DNA of 24,722 bases from MGOM01 sp035693825 (GTDB lineage Bacteria > Chloroflexota > Anaerolineae > Anaerolineales > E44-bin32). The notes below the pieces were generated by a model that was not told where the DNA came from, did no database searches, and worked only from the letters and a program-made list of their open reading frames with translations. The stretch's first letter is position 1. Each line of letters begins with the position of its first letter. Made by a program: the position numbers and the translations under genes. Shown piece after piece: positions 15,427-24,143 of this stretch. Location: contig DASSGB010000040.1 in NCBI GenBank assembly GCA_035693825.1, positions 1 through 24,722 on the forward strand, in the 5' to 3' direction.

Positions 15427-16287
15427 CTAGGCCACGAGCCCGCCGGGCACGCCGTCCGGATAGAGATCCTGAATCGCCGCCTCGATCCGCCGGATCCGGT
15501 TATCGGGGTTCGGGTGCGTGCTGAAGAACTCGCTCTGCCTTCCCGGATTGGCGGCAGCCAGAATCTCCATCACCCGGATCATCGACCTCGGATCGTACCC
15601 GGCCTCGCTCATCACTTTGACGCCGAGCTCATCCGACTGGATTTCATCCTCCCGTCCGTACTTCATGTTGATGAGTTGCCCGACCAGGGCGGCCATTTGG
15701 GCCAGCTGGGCGCTGCTGGGATTCTCCGGGTCATAGGTGGCGATCAGGACCGCGCCGGTGATGCCCTCGGCCAGCTGAGCCTGCGCAATCTGTTCGGCGC
15801 TGTGGCGCGCCAGGACATGGATGATCTCGTGCGCCAGTACCCCCGCCAGCTGGCCCTCCGTTTCCATGCTGTCCACCAGCCCGCGGGTCACGAATACCTG
15901 GCCGCCGGGCAAGGCGAAGGCGTTGACGGCTTCCCGATCGGCCAACACGTGAAACTCGAAGGGATAGGCCGTGTTGTCCGCGAAACTGAGCTCGAGCAGG
16001 TTCTGGCCGATGGTATCGACGACGGCCTGGTACTCCGGATCCGGCTCCAAGCCGCCGAACTGGGCCGCCATTTCCGGCGCGGCCTGCAGGCCCAAGGCGA
16101 TCTCTTGATCCTGGGTGAGGCTGACATACTGGTCCTCGCCGGTCACGGGATTGAACTGCTTGGATCCGAGGAAGGACAGGACGGCGAAACCGACCATGGC
16201 CAGGGCCAGGCCGATCCGCAAACAGCCGCCGGAGGAGGTAGGGGACCTGAGGCCCACACGGCGTTGAAGATAGGGTTGCCGATACAC
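15427..16287 (-). CDS. M48-family zinc metalloprotease
   Basis: This 286-aa protein is a membrane-anchored peptidase. A hydrophobic segment at about 24-41 serves as an uncleaved anchor or signal peptide, and the M48 domain covers about 60-275. Zinc ligands are HEIIH at 153-157, with catalytic Glu154, and Glu215 in the downstream ExxxD element. The region resembles BepA/LoiP-type proteins involved in envelope protein quality control, but lacks TPR repeats. The start is GTG 16287, chosen because AGGAGGT lies 5 nt upstream. It follows the small membrane protein gene by 10 nt and should share its transcript. Confidence 0.87.
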   Translation of the reverse strand: MYRQPYLQRRVGLRSPTSSGGCLRIGLALAMVGFAVLSFLGSKQFNPVTGEDQYVSLTQDQEIALGLQAAPEMAAQFGGLEPDPEYQAVVDTIGQNLLELSFADNTAYPFEFHVLADREAVNAFALPGGQVFVTRGLVDSMETEGQLAGVLAHEIIHVLARHSAEQIAQAQLAEGITGAVLIATYDPENPSSAQLAQMAALVGQLINMKYGREDEIQSDELGVKVMSEAGYDPRSMIRVMEILAAANPGRQSEFFSTHPNPDNRIRRIEAAIQDLYPDGVPGGLVA

Positions 16288-16292
16288 AGATG

Positions 16293-16299
16293 ACCTCCT
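16293..16299 (-). promoter_or_regulatory. Ribosome binding site deciding the GTG start of the M48 protease
   Basis: Minus-strand AGGAGGT is 5 nt from GTG 16287-16285. No competing ATG lies nearby in frame. Confidence 0.7.
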
Positions 16300-16813
16300 A
16301 CGTTTCGGACGCCGCCGGGAAGGGAAGGTCGTACGCGTCCAGCAGTTCGTACACGACTCCGACCAGCCCTCCCAGGATGAGGTGGATCAGCAACAGAATC
16401 CAGTTGCGCAGCGGATAGATCCACGGGAAGAAGTAGCTGAGCGCGTAAATGCCGATCGTATACAGGGCCAACCCCAGGAGCGCGCCGCCAACGAGACCGA
16501 TGGCCATTCCCCAGCGGTGAATGACCAGGACGATCAGGCCGGCGTAGACGAACCCCAGCGCGAAATGGACCAGCAGGCCGGCGAGCAGCACCAGGGGCGG
16601 ATTCCCCGCCATGACGGGAATCACGGAGGGCCCCATCAGCAAGGACGCGCTCACTCGGAGAATGAAGGCCGCATCGCCCAGGGCGATGCCGGAGAGCAGC
16701 AAACCGGCAATCAGGGAACTCGCGCTGGCGGTCAGCGCGGCGATCCCATAAGCTCGAACGTCCAGACGAGGCAAGGCGAGCGCTCGCGCCTCCGAAACTT
16801 GCCTGGTATCCAT
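16298..16813 (-). CDS. Membrane protein of unknown function, 171 aa
   Basis: There are four to five predicted transmembrane helices (about 24-45, 50-68, 73-99, 104-128, 136-157), with short polar ends. A proline/aromatic-rich turn (YFFPWIYPLRNW) sits before the last helix. No catalytic motif is seen and no family was recognised with confidence. ATG 16813 is chosen because GGAGG lies 6 nt upstream (16820-16824). It is the first gene of a two-gene leftward operon with the M48 protease, which hints at a role in membrane protein maintenance. Confidence 0.75.
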   Translation of the reverse strand: MDTRQVSEARALALPRLDVRAYGIAALTASASSLIAGLLLSGIALGDAAFILRVSASLLMGPSVIPVMAGNPPLVLLAGLLVHFALGFVYAGLIVLVIHRWGMAIGLVGGALLGLALYTIGIYALSYFFPWIYPLRNWILLLIHLILGGLVGVVYELLDAYDLPFPAASET

Positions 16814-17162
16814 GGATGGCCTCCGCCTCCGCGATGAATGGGACAGCAAGCTTGCGCCTCCGCCATTATGTACGAGTCGCCATCCGGGGCGGGCATAGCC
16901 AGGGCATGATCGTCCCGGGGCTCGGCGTGCACCGGGACCAGGCGTCCAGGGAGCCCGGTAGGCCCGCATACACGATTTGGCAGGTTCTATTGGCCAACTC
17001 TTCCCCTCGCCGACATCGCGGCTAAGCCCGGCCACCCAGGGCAAACCGGGTCTCCGCTTGCCGAAGGAAATCACACCCCCAGAGTGGCATTCAGCCTCGC
17101 GGACAGGCCAAACGGCTCGGGACGCGACGCGCCGTGCGCGGCCTCCGTAGCCGCACCGCTCA
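16814..17162. other. Intergenic region between divergent transcripts
   Basis: These 349 bases separate the leftward membrane protein gene from the rightward copA leader. No open frame has recognisable motifs. A fragment at about 17040-17065 (GGCAAACCGGGTCTCC) resembles one arm of the terminator at 15377 but has no partner arm. Promoters for both directions should lie here; none is clear enough to mark. Confidence 0.5.
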
Positions 17163-17439
17163 CGCTACAAAAGGAGATAGATCGTTGCCAGGCGGCCGAG
17201 ACCCGCACGCGGGCCTCGGGCCCGGCGTGTCGAGGATGGGTCGAACCTTGCGGTATTCCTATGGCCCTACCGGGGACTTGCAGCTTGATGCCGCGTCCCA
17301 AAGGCCGTTGGGCGACGGCCGGGATGGTCCGGGAGATGCTCTCGCCCAACGGTTTTGGGGGCACGGACTCCGATGCAAGTCCCCCAAGGGGATGCGAAGC
17401 GCGATTCCCGGTAGGGACAGAGAGAAGGATTAGGGCATC
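17163..17439 (+). ncRNA. Candidate structured RNA leader upstream of copA
   Basis: The segment has far more long-range pairing than its surroundings. Hairpin A is CCGAG 17196-17200 with CTCGG 17215-17219, with an inner GC stem. A nested long structure follows. P1 is 17265-17273 with 17408-17416 (9 bp), and P2 is 17274-17282 with 17374-17382 (9 bp, contiguous with P1 on the 5' side). Then come 17297-17302 with 17354-17359 (6 bp) and 17305-17315 with 17342-17352 (11 bp). A 25-nt bulge on the 3' side separates P2 from P1. The copA start lies 23 nt after P1. I compared it by eye with cobalamin, TPP, FMN, SAM, c-di-GMP, Moco, 6S, RNase P and tmRNA consensus motifs and found no match. It could be a metal- or metabolite-responsive leader, an independent small RNA, or a palindromic mobile-element relic. 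The 5' boundary is approximate. Confidence 0.45.
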
Positions 17440-20034
17440 ATGACCGAACAAGCCTTATCCCTGACCGTTCCTGTGGAAGGCATGACGTGCGCCTCGTGCG
17501 TGTCGCACGTCGAAAACGCCTTGAAAGAAGTGCCGGGCGTGTCGGACGTCGCCGTCAACCTGGCGACGGGCAAGGCCAGCATGAGATTCGATCCCGGCCG
17601 TGCCAATCTCTCGGATATTCAGCGCGCCGTGGACGACGTGGGCTACCACGTCCCCCTGGCCGAACTCACGCTCGATGTCCGCGGGCTGACCTGTGCCTCG
17701 TGCGTCGATCACGTCGAAGGCGCATTGAAAGAACTGCGGGGCGTCGAGGAGGCCGTTGTCAATCTGGGGCTGGGAACAGCGCGGGTGCGTTACATCCCGG
17801 GTGTGGTGACCGTCGGGCAGATGAAACGCGCCGTGCGCGAAGTCGGCTATGAGGCCCAAGAACGCAGCGCCGGCGCAGATGCGCTCGATCGCGAGCGGCA
17901 GGCGCGCGAGGAGGAGATTCGCCGCCAGGGCCGCAACCTGATGGTGGCCGGGGCCATCGGCATGCTGGTGATGCTCGGCACGTTCTACGACATGGCCGGG
18001 CCGCTCCAGCGGTGGATCCCGGTCTGGCTCTCTTACAAGTGGGTGCTCGGCCTGCTGACGACGCCCATCGTCCTCGGGCCGGGCCGTCAGTTCTTTGTCA
18101 ACTCCTGGCGTGGGCTGCGGCACGGCGTGACGGACATGAACCTGCTCTACGCCACGGGCATCGGTGCCGCCTATGGGATCGCGGTGATCAACACCCTGTT
18201 CCCCTCGGCGGGTTTCGGCGGCGAAGGAGCGACGTTTTTCGAGAGCGCCGCGCTGCTGACGGCTTTCATCGTGTTGGGCCGCTGGCTGGAGGCCCTGACG
18301 CGCGGCCGCACCTCCGAGGCCATCCGCAAGCTGATGAAGCTCCAGCCGAAGATCGCCCGCGTGCTGCGCGGCGATACGGAGGAAGAGATCCCGGCCGAAG
18401 AGGTCGAGGTCGGTGACGTTGTGCTCGTGCGGCCCGGGGAAAGCATCCCCGTCGATGGCACCGTCCGCGACGGATACTCGGCCGTCGACGAGTCGATGCT
18501 GACCGGCGAGAGCCTGCCGGTCGAAAAGAAGGCCGGCGACGCCGTCATCGGCGGCACGCTCAATCGCACCGGAGCCTTCCGTTTTGTGGCGACGCGCGTG
18601 GGCAAGGAAACGGCGCTGGCGCAAATCATCAAGCTGGTGGAGGACGCGCAAGCCAGCAAGGCGCCCATTCAGAAACTCGCCGACTGGGTGGCGGGGCATT
18701 TCATCCTGGGCGTTCACATGCTGGCCATCGCTGTGTTTGTCTTCTGGTTTTTCTTCGGCTATCGGCTCTTCTTCGATCCGCAGAGCTCCTTCATCCTTTC
18801 GCCCTACCGCCTGGGTGAGATCGGCGTGTTCGGCTTCTCGCTGCTGTTGAGCGTCACGGTGCTGGTCATTTCCTGCCCGTGCGCCGTCGGTCTGGCCACG
18901 CCCAGCGCCATGATGGCCGGAGCCGGCAAGGGCGCCGAGCACGGTGTGCTGTTCAAGGGGGCCGAGGCCATCGAGAACGCCAGCAAACTGCGCACGATCG
19001 TCTTCGACAAGACCGGCACGCTGACGAGGGGAGAGCCGTCCGTCACCGATATCGTCCCGGTAGCGGGCGCCTCGCCCAAGGCCGACGATGAACTGCTTCA
19101 CCTGGCGGCCGCCACGGAGAAGAACAGCGAGCATCCGCTGGGCGAAGCCATCGTGCGCGCCGCGCACGGGCGAGGCCTCGCCGTGCCGGATCCGCTTTCC
19201 TTCAACTCGATCCCCGGTCAGGGAGTGGAAGCCCGCGTCGATGGGCGAAGCGTTCTGCTCGGCAACCGCCGGCTGATGAGCGAGCATGCGCTGGAATTCT
19301 CGGCGCACCTTTCGCATGCGGAACGGCTCGAGGCGGAGGGCAAGACGGTGATGTTCGTCGCCGTCGACGGGGCTCCGGCCGGATTGATCGCCGTCGCCGA
19401 CACCTTGAAGGAGCATTCCCTGGAGGCGATCCGCCAGCTTCACCGACTCGGTCTGGAAGTCGCCATGATCACGGGCGACAACCGCCGGACGGCGGAGGCC
19501 ATCGGCCGCCAGGTGGAGATCGACCGCGTCCTGGCCGAAGTCCTGCCGCAAGACAAAGCCGAGCAAGTGCGTCAGCTGCAGAGCCAGGGCAAGAAGGTGG
19601 CCATGGTCGGCGACGGGGTGAACGACGCTCCGGCCCTGGCTCAGGCCGATGTGGGCATGGCCATCGGCTCGGGCACGGATGTGGCCAAGGAGACCGGGCA
19701 CGTCATCCTGATCAAAGACGACGTGCGCGACGTCGTGGTGGCCCTGGAAGTCGCCAAGGCCACCATGCGCAAGGTCAAGCAAAACCTGTTCTGGGCGTTC
19801 GTCTACAACACGCTGGGCATCCCGCTCGGTGCGGGCCTGCTGTATCCGTTTCTGCGATTGATCGTCAGCCCCGAGCTGGCGGCGGCCATGATGGCCCTGA
19901 GTTCGGTGTCGGTCACACTGAACACGCTGCTGCTCAAACGTTTCGTGCCCTCGATGCATCGGCGGTCGCCCACCTCCGGCGCTCGCACGCCGTGGCCGGA
20001 TCGACAGCCAGTGAAAGCCGCGGCAGGGGAATAG
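17440..20034 (+). CDS. copA: CopA-type (P1B-1) Cu(I)-exporting ATPase
   Basis: This 864-aa P-type ATPase has two N-terminal HMA domains with GMTCASC (Cys17, Cys20) and GLTCASC (Cys85, Cys88), which receive Cu(I) from a chaperone. The ion pathway motif CPC is at 479-481, with YN in the seventh membrane helix (FVYNTLGIPL) and M-x-x-SS in the eighth (MALSS). The actuator is TGES, the phosphorylation site DKTGT at 523-527, and the hinge GDGVND at 724-729. It pumps Cu(I) out of the cytoplasm for detoxification or for loading of exported cuproproteins. The upstream leader is unusually structured, which may regulate it. A 73-aa membrane protein gene follows after 10 nt. Confidence 0.94.
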   Translation: MTEQALSLTVPVEGMTCASCVSHVENALKEVPGVSDVAVNLATGKASMRFDPGRANLSDIQRAVDDVGYHVPLAELTLDVRGLTCASCVDHVEGALKELRGVEEAVVNLGLGTARVRYIPGVVTVGQMKRAVREVGYEAQERSAGADALDRERQAREEEIRRQGRNLMVAGAIGMLVMLGTFYDMAGPLQRWIPVWLSYKWVLGLLTTPIVLGPGRQFFVNSWRGLRHGVTDMNLLYATGIGAAYGIAVINTLFPSAGFGGEGATFFESAALLTAFIVLGRWLEALTRGRTSEAIRKLMKLQPKIARVLRGDTEEEIPAEEVEVGDVVLVRPGESIPVDGTVRDGYSAVDESMLTGESLPVEKKAGDAVIGGTLNRTGAFRFVATRVGKETALAQIIKLVEDAQASKAPIQKLADWVAGHFILGVHMLAIAVFVFWFFFGYRLFFDPQSSFILSPYRLGEIGVFGFSLLLSVTVLVISCPCAVGLATPSAMMAGAGKGAEHGVLFKGAEAIENASKLRTIVFDKTGTLTRGEPSVTDIVPVAGASPKADDELLHLAAATEKNSEHPLGEAIVRAAHGRGLAVPDPLSFNSIPGQGVEARVDGRSVLLGNRRLMSEHALEFSAHLSHAERLEAEGKTVMFVAVDGAPAGLIAVADTLKEHSLEAIRQLHRLGLEVAMITGDNRRTAEAIGRQVEIDRVLAEVLPQDKAEQVRQLQSQGKKVAMVGDGVNDAPALAQADVGMAIGSGTDVAKETGHVILIKDDVRDVVVALEVAKATMRKVKQNLFWAFVYNTLGIPLGAGLLYPFLRLIVSPELAAAMMALSSVSVTLNTLLLKRFVPSMHRRSPTSGARTPWPDRQPVKAAAGE

Positions 20035-20044
20035 GAGAGATCCC

Positions 20045-20266
20045 ATGGAGCATGACATCGTCGATACCGACGTGGCCCGCCGGAGCGCGCGGATGTATGT
20101 GCCGCTGTCCTTGGGCGCGGGATTGGCCTTCTACCTTGCCGCGACCTTCGTGGGCGGGAACGGCCTGGTGGCGCGGCTGGGCGGTGCGACCTGGGTGACG
20201 TTGTTGTCGTTCATCGTGTCGATGCCGATCGTGACCTCCCGCGTGAAGACCCGGGCGCGGAAGTAG
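20045..20266 (+). CDS. Small membrane protein next to copA, 73 aa
   Basis: Two predicted transmembrane helices (about 17-37 and 46-63) are flanked by an acidic N-terminus and a basic C-terminus (SRVKTRARK), predicting both ends in the cytoplasm. There are no Cys or His clusters beyond His3. A good AGGAGAG ribosome site precedes ATG. The 10-nt gap from copA indicates co-expression, and it may be a small accessory subunit. No family was recognised. Confidence 0.75.
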   Translation: MEHDIVDTDVARRSARMYVPLSLGAGLAFYLAATFVGGNGLVARLGGATWVTLLSFIVSMPIVTSRVKTRARK

Positions 20267-20336
20267 TGGTCAGTGGCGAGGGGTCAGTGGTCAGAAAGAG
20301 ACGGCCACGGGCCGCTGACCACCAACCACTGACCAC
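20266..20336. repeat. Nested inverted repeat built on GGTCAGTGG
   Basis: The outer arms 20266-20276 and 20326-20336 are an exact 11-bp inverted repeat. The inner arms 20287-20294 and 20315-20322 add 8 bp. The unit GGTCAGTGG also repeats directly (20268 and 20282). It fills the gap between the 73-aa protein gene and the first permease. It could be a terminator or attenuator separating copA from the ABC genes, or a dispersed repeat copy. Confidence 0.65.
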
Positions 20337-20347
20337 AGGCGGTTCGG

Positions 20348-21448
20348 ATGCTCGTCGCCCGCAGAAACCTCGTCCAGGAGAAGACCCGGCTGGCACTCAG
20401 CGTCGGCGGAGTGGCGCTGGCCATCATGCTGGTGCTGATCCTGGACGGGTTGCTGGTCGGCATGTTTCGGCAGATCACGGCATACCTGGATCACAACCAG
20501 GCTTCGATCATCGTGGCCCAGGAGGGCGTGCAGAACTTGCTCGGGGCCACTTCGCTCCTGCCATCGAAGACCGAGGATCAGGTGGCGGGAATCAACGGGG
20601 TGGACGAGGCGGTGCCGATCCTTTCGCGATTCGTCATCCTCGATCTACACGGCAAGAAGCAGCCGGTCTACCTGATCGGCTATTCGGTCGAGCGCGGCGG
20701 CGGTCCGTGGGACCTCGCCGAAGGACGGGAGCCGCGCAACGACCGCGAGCTGGTCTTCGATCGGGTCCTGGCCGATCGGCACGGCCTCGATCTCGGCGAT
20801 CGCGTGGAGGTGATGGACTTCGACTTTCGAATCGTGGGCCTCTCGGACGGCACGGCCTCGTGGATGACCAGCTTCATCTTCCTTCCCAAGACGGCCGTCG
20901 AGGAATTGCTGAGCGCGCCCGGAGCGACGAGTTTCCTGTTGGTCTCGGCCCGGTCGGGGCGATCGATGGAAGAAGTGCGCGATCGCATTGCCCGGCTGGA
21001 CGACCTGGAAGTCATGCTGAAGTCGGAGATGGCGGCCAACGACACGCGGCTTTTCGGCCGTTTCTTCTCCGCGCCGGTGCGATTGATGACCGGCATCGCT
21101 TTCCTCGTCGGCGCCCTGGTGGTGGGACTGGTCATCTACACCGCCACCGTCGAACGCCAGCGGGAATACGGAGTGCTGAAAGCATTGGGCGCTCGGAATC
21201 CGTTGCTCTACCGGGTCGTCCTGGTTCAGGCGTTGCTTGCCGCCCTGCTCGGGACGGTTGTCGGGCTGGGATTGGCCAAGGTGGCGAGCGAGGCCATCAT
21301 GGCTGCGCGACCGCAGTTTCTGGTTGTGCTGCAGGCCGGCATGGTTGGGCGGGCGGCGGCCATCGGCCTGGGGATGGCGCTGATGGCCGCCTTGTTCCCG
21401 GCGCGAGTGGTGGGGCGTCTGGCCCCGGCTGAGGTCTTCCGCCGGTGA
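20348..21448 (+). CDS. MacB/FtsX-type ABC transporter permease 1
   Basis: This 366-aa protein has the FtsX-like permease plan: one N-terminal transmembrane helix (about 16-38), a large extracytoplasmic domain (about 40-245), and three C-terminal helices (about 252-275, 295-318, 335-358). The coupling segment EYGVLKALGARN lies between helices 2 and 3. This architecture is used for lipoprotein release, peptide export or mechanotransmission rather than for pore-type ion export. The sequence is paralogous to the permease at 21648, with shared NLxQxxxRLAxSVGGVALA near the N-terminus. It ends with PAEVFRR. The ribosome site is weak. Confidence 0.85.
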   Translation: MLVARRNLVQEKTRLALSVGGVALAIMLVLILDGLLVGMFRQITAYLDHNQASIIVAQEGVQNLLGATSLLPSKTEDQVAGINGVDEAVPILSRFVILDLHGKKQPVYLIGYSVERGGGPWDLAEGREPRNDRELVFDRVLADRHGLDLGDRVEVMDFDFRIVGLSDGTASWMTSFIFLPKTAVEELLSAPGATSFLLVSARSGRSMEEVRDRIARLDDLEVMLKSEMAANDTRLFGRFFSAPVRLMTGIAFLVGALVVGLVIYTATVERQREYGVLKALGARNPLLYRVVLVQALLAALLGTVVGLGLAKVASEAIMAARPQFLVVLQAGMVGRAAAIGLGMALMAALFPARVVGRLAPAEVFRR

Positions 21449-21527
21449 CTCGGATGGCGTGCATGCACTCTCCAGGAGGATGCGCAAGAAGGCGCGCTTT
21501 CGTCTCGCCCCCTCCTTCAAGACCTCG

Positions 21528-21620
21528 CCCCTCCCCCGGCAGACCAACCTCGACTGAGGTCCTGGCCATCGCCGGGGGAGGGGAACGGGGTGGGGGCTGG
21601 GTTTGGCAGGACCTCAGTCG
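21528..21620. repeat. Interlocking inverted repeats between the two permease genes
   Basis: Two exact inverted repeats overlap. The arms 21528-21540 and 21571-21583 (13 bp, C/G-rich) interlock with arms 21551-21564 and 21607-21620 (14 bp). Only one of the two long stems can form in a simple hairpin, or both form as a pseudoknot. The arrangement could switch between alternative RNA folds, or mark a small palindromic insertion. The rest of the 21449-21647 gap has no gene. Confidence 0.7.
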
Positions 21621-21647
21621 CAATCCTCCGGCCGAGGTGTTCCGTCG

Positions 21648-22760
21648 ATGATGCGCCTGGCGATCCGCAATCTGTTTCAAAGCCGGGCCCGCCTGGCCAT
21701 CTCCGTTGGAGGAGTCGCCCTGGCGCTCATGCTGATCATCGCCCTCGACGCCATCGTCGGCTGGATCGAGGCACGCGTGACGGCTTACATCGAGGCCAGC
21801 GGGGCCGACATCTGGGTGGCGCAAGAAGGCGTGCGCAATATGCACATGGCCTCGTCCTCGTTCTCATCCTCCTTGGCCAGCGGCGTCGCCCGGGTGGAGC
21901 AGGTCGAATCGGCCACGCCCATTCTGTACCTGACCAATGTCGTGGAAGCGGGGCCGGAGCGAGCCCTTGCCTACATCATCGGGCTTCCGGATCGGGCCCG
22001 GGCCGGGATGCCTTCGATGGTTACCGCCGGTTCGGCAACTCCGGGCCGGGGCGGCGCGGTCATCGATGAGGGCGTGGCCAGAGCATCCGACATCGGGCTG
22101 GGCGACACGGTCGAAGTCCTGGGCGAAGAATTCGAGGTGGTCGGTCTATCGGCAGGAACGGCCAGCCTGACCAACTCGATCGCGTTCATCTCGAGCAAGG
22201 ACTTCGGCGAACTGCTCGCCAATCCAAGGGTGGCCAGCTTCCTGCTGGTTCGGGTGGCACCCGGCGCATCTCCGGACCAGGTCGCCCGCCGCATCGAAGC
22301 TCAGGTGCGCGGCGTCACGGCGCAGACGACCGAAGCCTTCGCCGCCCAGGAACGCAAGGTGGTGCGCGATATGAGCACCGACCTCATGGCGATCATGAAT
22401 CTGGTCGCCTTCCTGATCGGGCTGGCGGTCATGTCGCTCACGGTGTACACCGCGACGCTGGGCCGTCGCGCCGAATATGGCGTGTTGAAGGCGCTCGGTG
22501 CGCGCAGCCGGGACCTCTACCTCACGGTGGGCGCCCAGGCGCTGGTCAGTGTGGGCATGGGGCTGGCGGTCGGGCTGGTCTTCACCCTGGCCCTGGCGGC
22601 GATCATGCCGCGCTTCTCCTCCAACCTTGGGCTGCTCATCCGTGTGGAGGCGTTGGGCAAGGCGACGCTGGCCGCCATCATCTTCGCCGGCGGTGCCGCG
22701 CTGCTGCCCATCCGCCAGATACGCGGTCTCGATCCGGCGCTGGTCTTCCGAGGTAGATGA
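21648..22760 (+). CDS. MacB/FtsX-type ABC transporter permease 2
   Basis: This 370-aa protein has the same plan as permease 1: N-terminal helix (about 15-38), extracytoplasmic domain (about 40-245), and three C-terminal helices with the coupling segment EYGVLKALGARS. It shares the repeated N-terminal RARLAISVGGVALAL motif with its neighbour, so the pair probably arose by duplication and forms a heterodimer. ATG 21648 (or the adjacent 21651) is chosen because homology starts there; a GAGGTG site lies upstream. The stop is 1 nt from the ATPase start, giving tight translational coupling. Confidence 0.86.
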   Translation: MMRLAIRNLFQSRARLAISVGGVALALMLIIALDAIVGWIEARVTAYIEASGADIWVAQEGVRNMHMASSSFSSSLASGVARVEQVESATPILYLTNVVEAGPERALAYIIGLPDRARAGMPSMVTAGSATPGRGGAVIDEGVARASDIGLGDTVEVLGEEFEVVGLSAGTASLTNSIAFISSKDFGELLANPRVASFLLVRVAPGASPDQVARRIEAQVRGVTAQTTEAFAAQERKVVRDMSTDLMAIMNLVAFLIGLAVMSLTVYTATLGRRAEYGVLKALGARSRDLYLTVGAQALVSVGMGLAVGLVFTLALAAIMPRFSSNLGLLIRVEALGKATLAAIIFAGGAALLPIRQIRGLDPALVFRGR

Positions 22761-22761
22761 C

Positions 22762-23571
<810 letters not shown>

Positions 23572-23585
23572 GCGGGCAGCTAATT

Positions 23586-23618
23586 CCAAACCCGTCTTGC
23601 GGAGCAAGACGGGTTTGG
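23586..23618. terminator. Bidirectional terminator hairpin after the ABC operon
   Basis: Perfect 15-bp stem (23586-23600 with 23604-23618) with a GGA loop, 15 nt past the ATPase stop and 3 nt from the stop of the opposing zinc-ribbon gene. It shares the AAACCCG...CGGGTTT core of the hairpin at 15377. Confidence 0.8.
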
Positions 23619-23620
23619 GG

Positions 23621-24106
23621 CTAGGCTGCGATGCGACTCCCGCACACGCTGCAGTAGACGTCCCCGGCACGCGCTTCCGCGCCGCACGATGAACAGGCCT
23701 GTTCCTGGGCGTGGCCGCAGCGGGAGCAGAAACGATCGCCGGGATCGAGGCGGCTTCCACAGCTCCCACAGAACGAGCTTGGAGCCCCAATCATCTCCTG
23801 GCGAATCTGGTGCACTCGTTCCTCGATGACGTCATCCATCGACGGCTCTCGGTCGTCCGTCATCTCCTCGGCCGCCTGGGCCAGCAGGCCGGCGCGGATC
23901 GAAGCGTAGTCTTCCTTGGACACTCTGCCCAATTGATGATCGAAATCCAGGTCGCGCAACGAAGCCAGCGCCGCCTGTTTTTTCGCGGGCTGCGCTCGCC
24001 CTTCTTGGGGCACGGGTGAAGGCGGGGGTTGCGTCAGAGGACGCACCACCAGGGGCAGGATCACGATCAGAAGGGCCGCTCCGATCAAGATCGCACCGGG
24101 TGTCAT
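23621..24106 (-). CDS. Membrane-anchored double zinc-ribbon protein beside ccmH
   Basis: This 161-aa protein has an N-terminal transmembrane helix (about 4-22) and a proline-rich linker. A helical segment (ALASLRDLDFDHQLGRVSKEDY, about 46-67) follows, typical of CcmI-like proteins in cytochrome c maturation clusters. The C-terminal double zinc ribbon has four CxxC knuckles: Cys113/116, 127/130, 138/141 and 152/155. The ribbons should each bind one structural Zn and face the cytoplasm. ATG 24106 is supported by AGGAGGT (24111-24117). It lies 37 nt after ccmH and probably belongs to the same transcript. The precise role is not known. Confidence 0.8.
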   Translation of the reverse strand: MTPGAILIGAALLIVILPLVVRPLTQPPPSPVPQEGRAQPAKKQAALASLRDLDFDHQLGRVSKEDYASIRAGLLAQAAEEMTDDREPSMDDVIEERVHQIRQEMIGAPSSFCGSCGSRLDPGDRFCSRCGHAQEQACSSCGAEARAGDVYCSVCGSRIAA

Positions 24107-24143
24107 GTCCACCTCCTGCCCCGACGGACGGCGGAGACGCGGC

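Noticed and set aside
15514..16293. A plus-strand frame opposite the M48 protease
   Set aside because: The minus strand carries HEIIH and a strong ribosome site; the plus strand shows nothing.
17163..17439. Cobalamin riboswitch, group II intron domain V, 6S RNA, RNase P RNA or tmRNA
   Set aside because: None of the conserved core strings I know for these RNAs is present on either strand; only generic pairing is seen.
17071..17451. Open frames on both strands across the copA leader
   Set aside because: They overlap the self-complementary segment, have unusual Pro/Gly/Arg-rich translations and no family features; a structured RNA explains the sequence better.
17455..20058. A long open frame antisense to copA
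   Set aside because: GC-rich codon use in copA leaves the opposite strand free of stops; the translation is low-complexity, rich in Arg, Gln, His and Asp, with no motifs, whereas the copA frame has every P-type ATPase signature.
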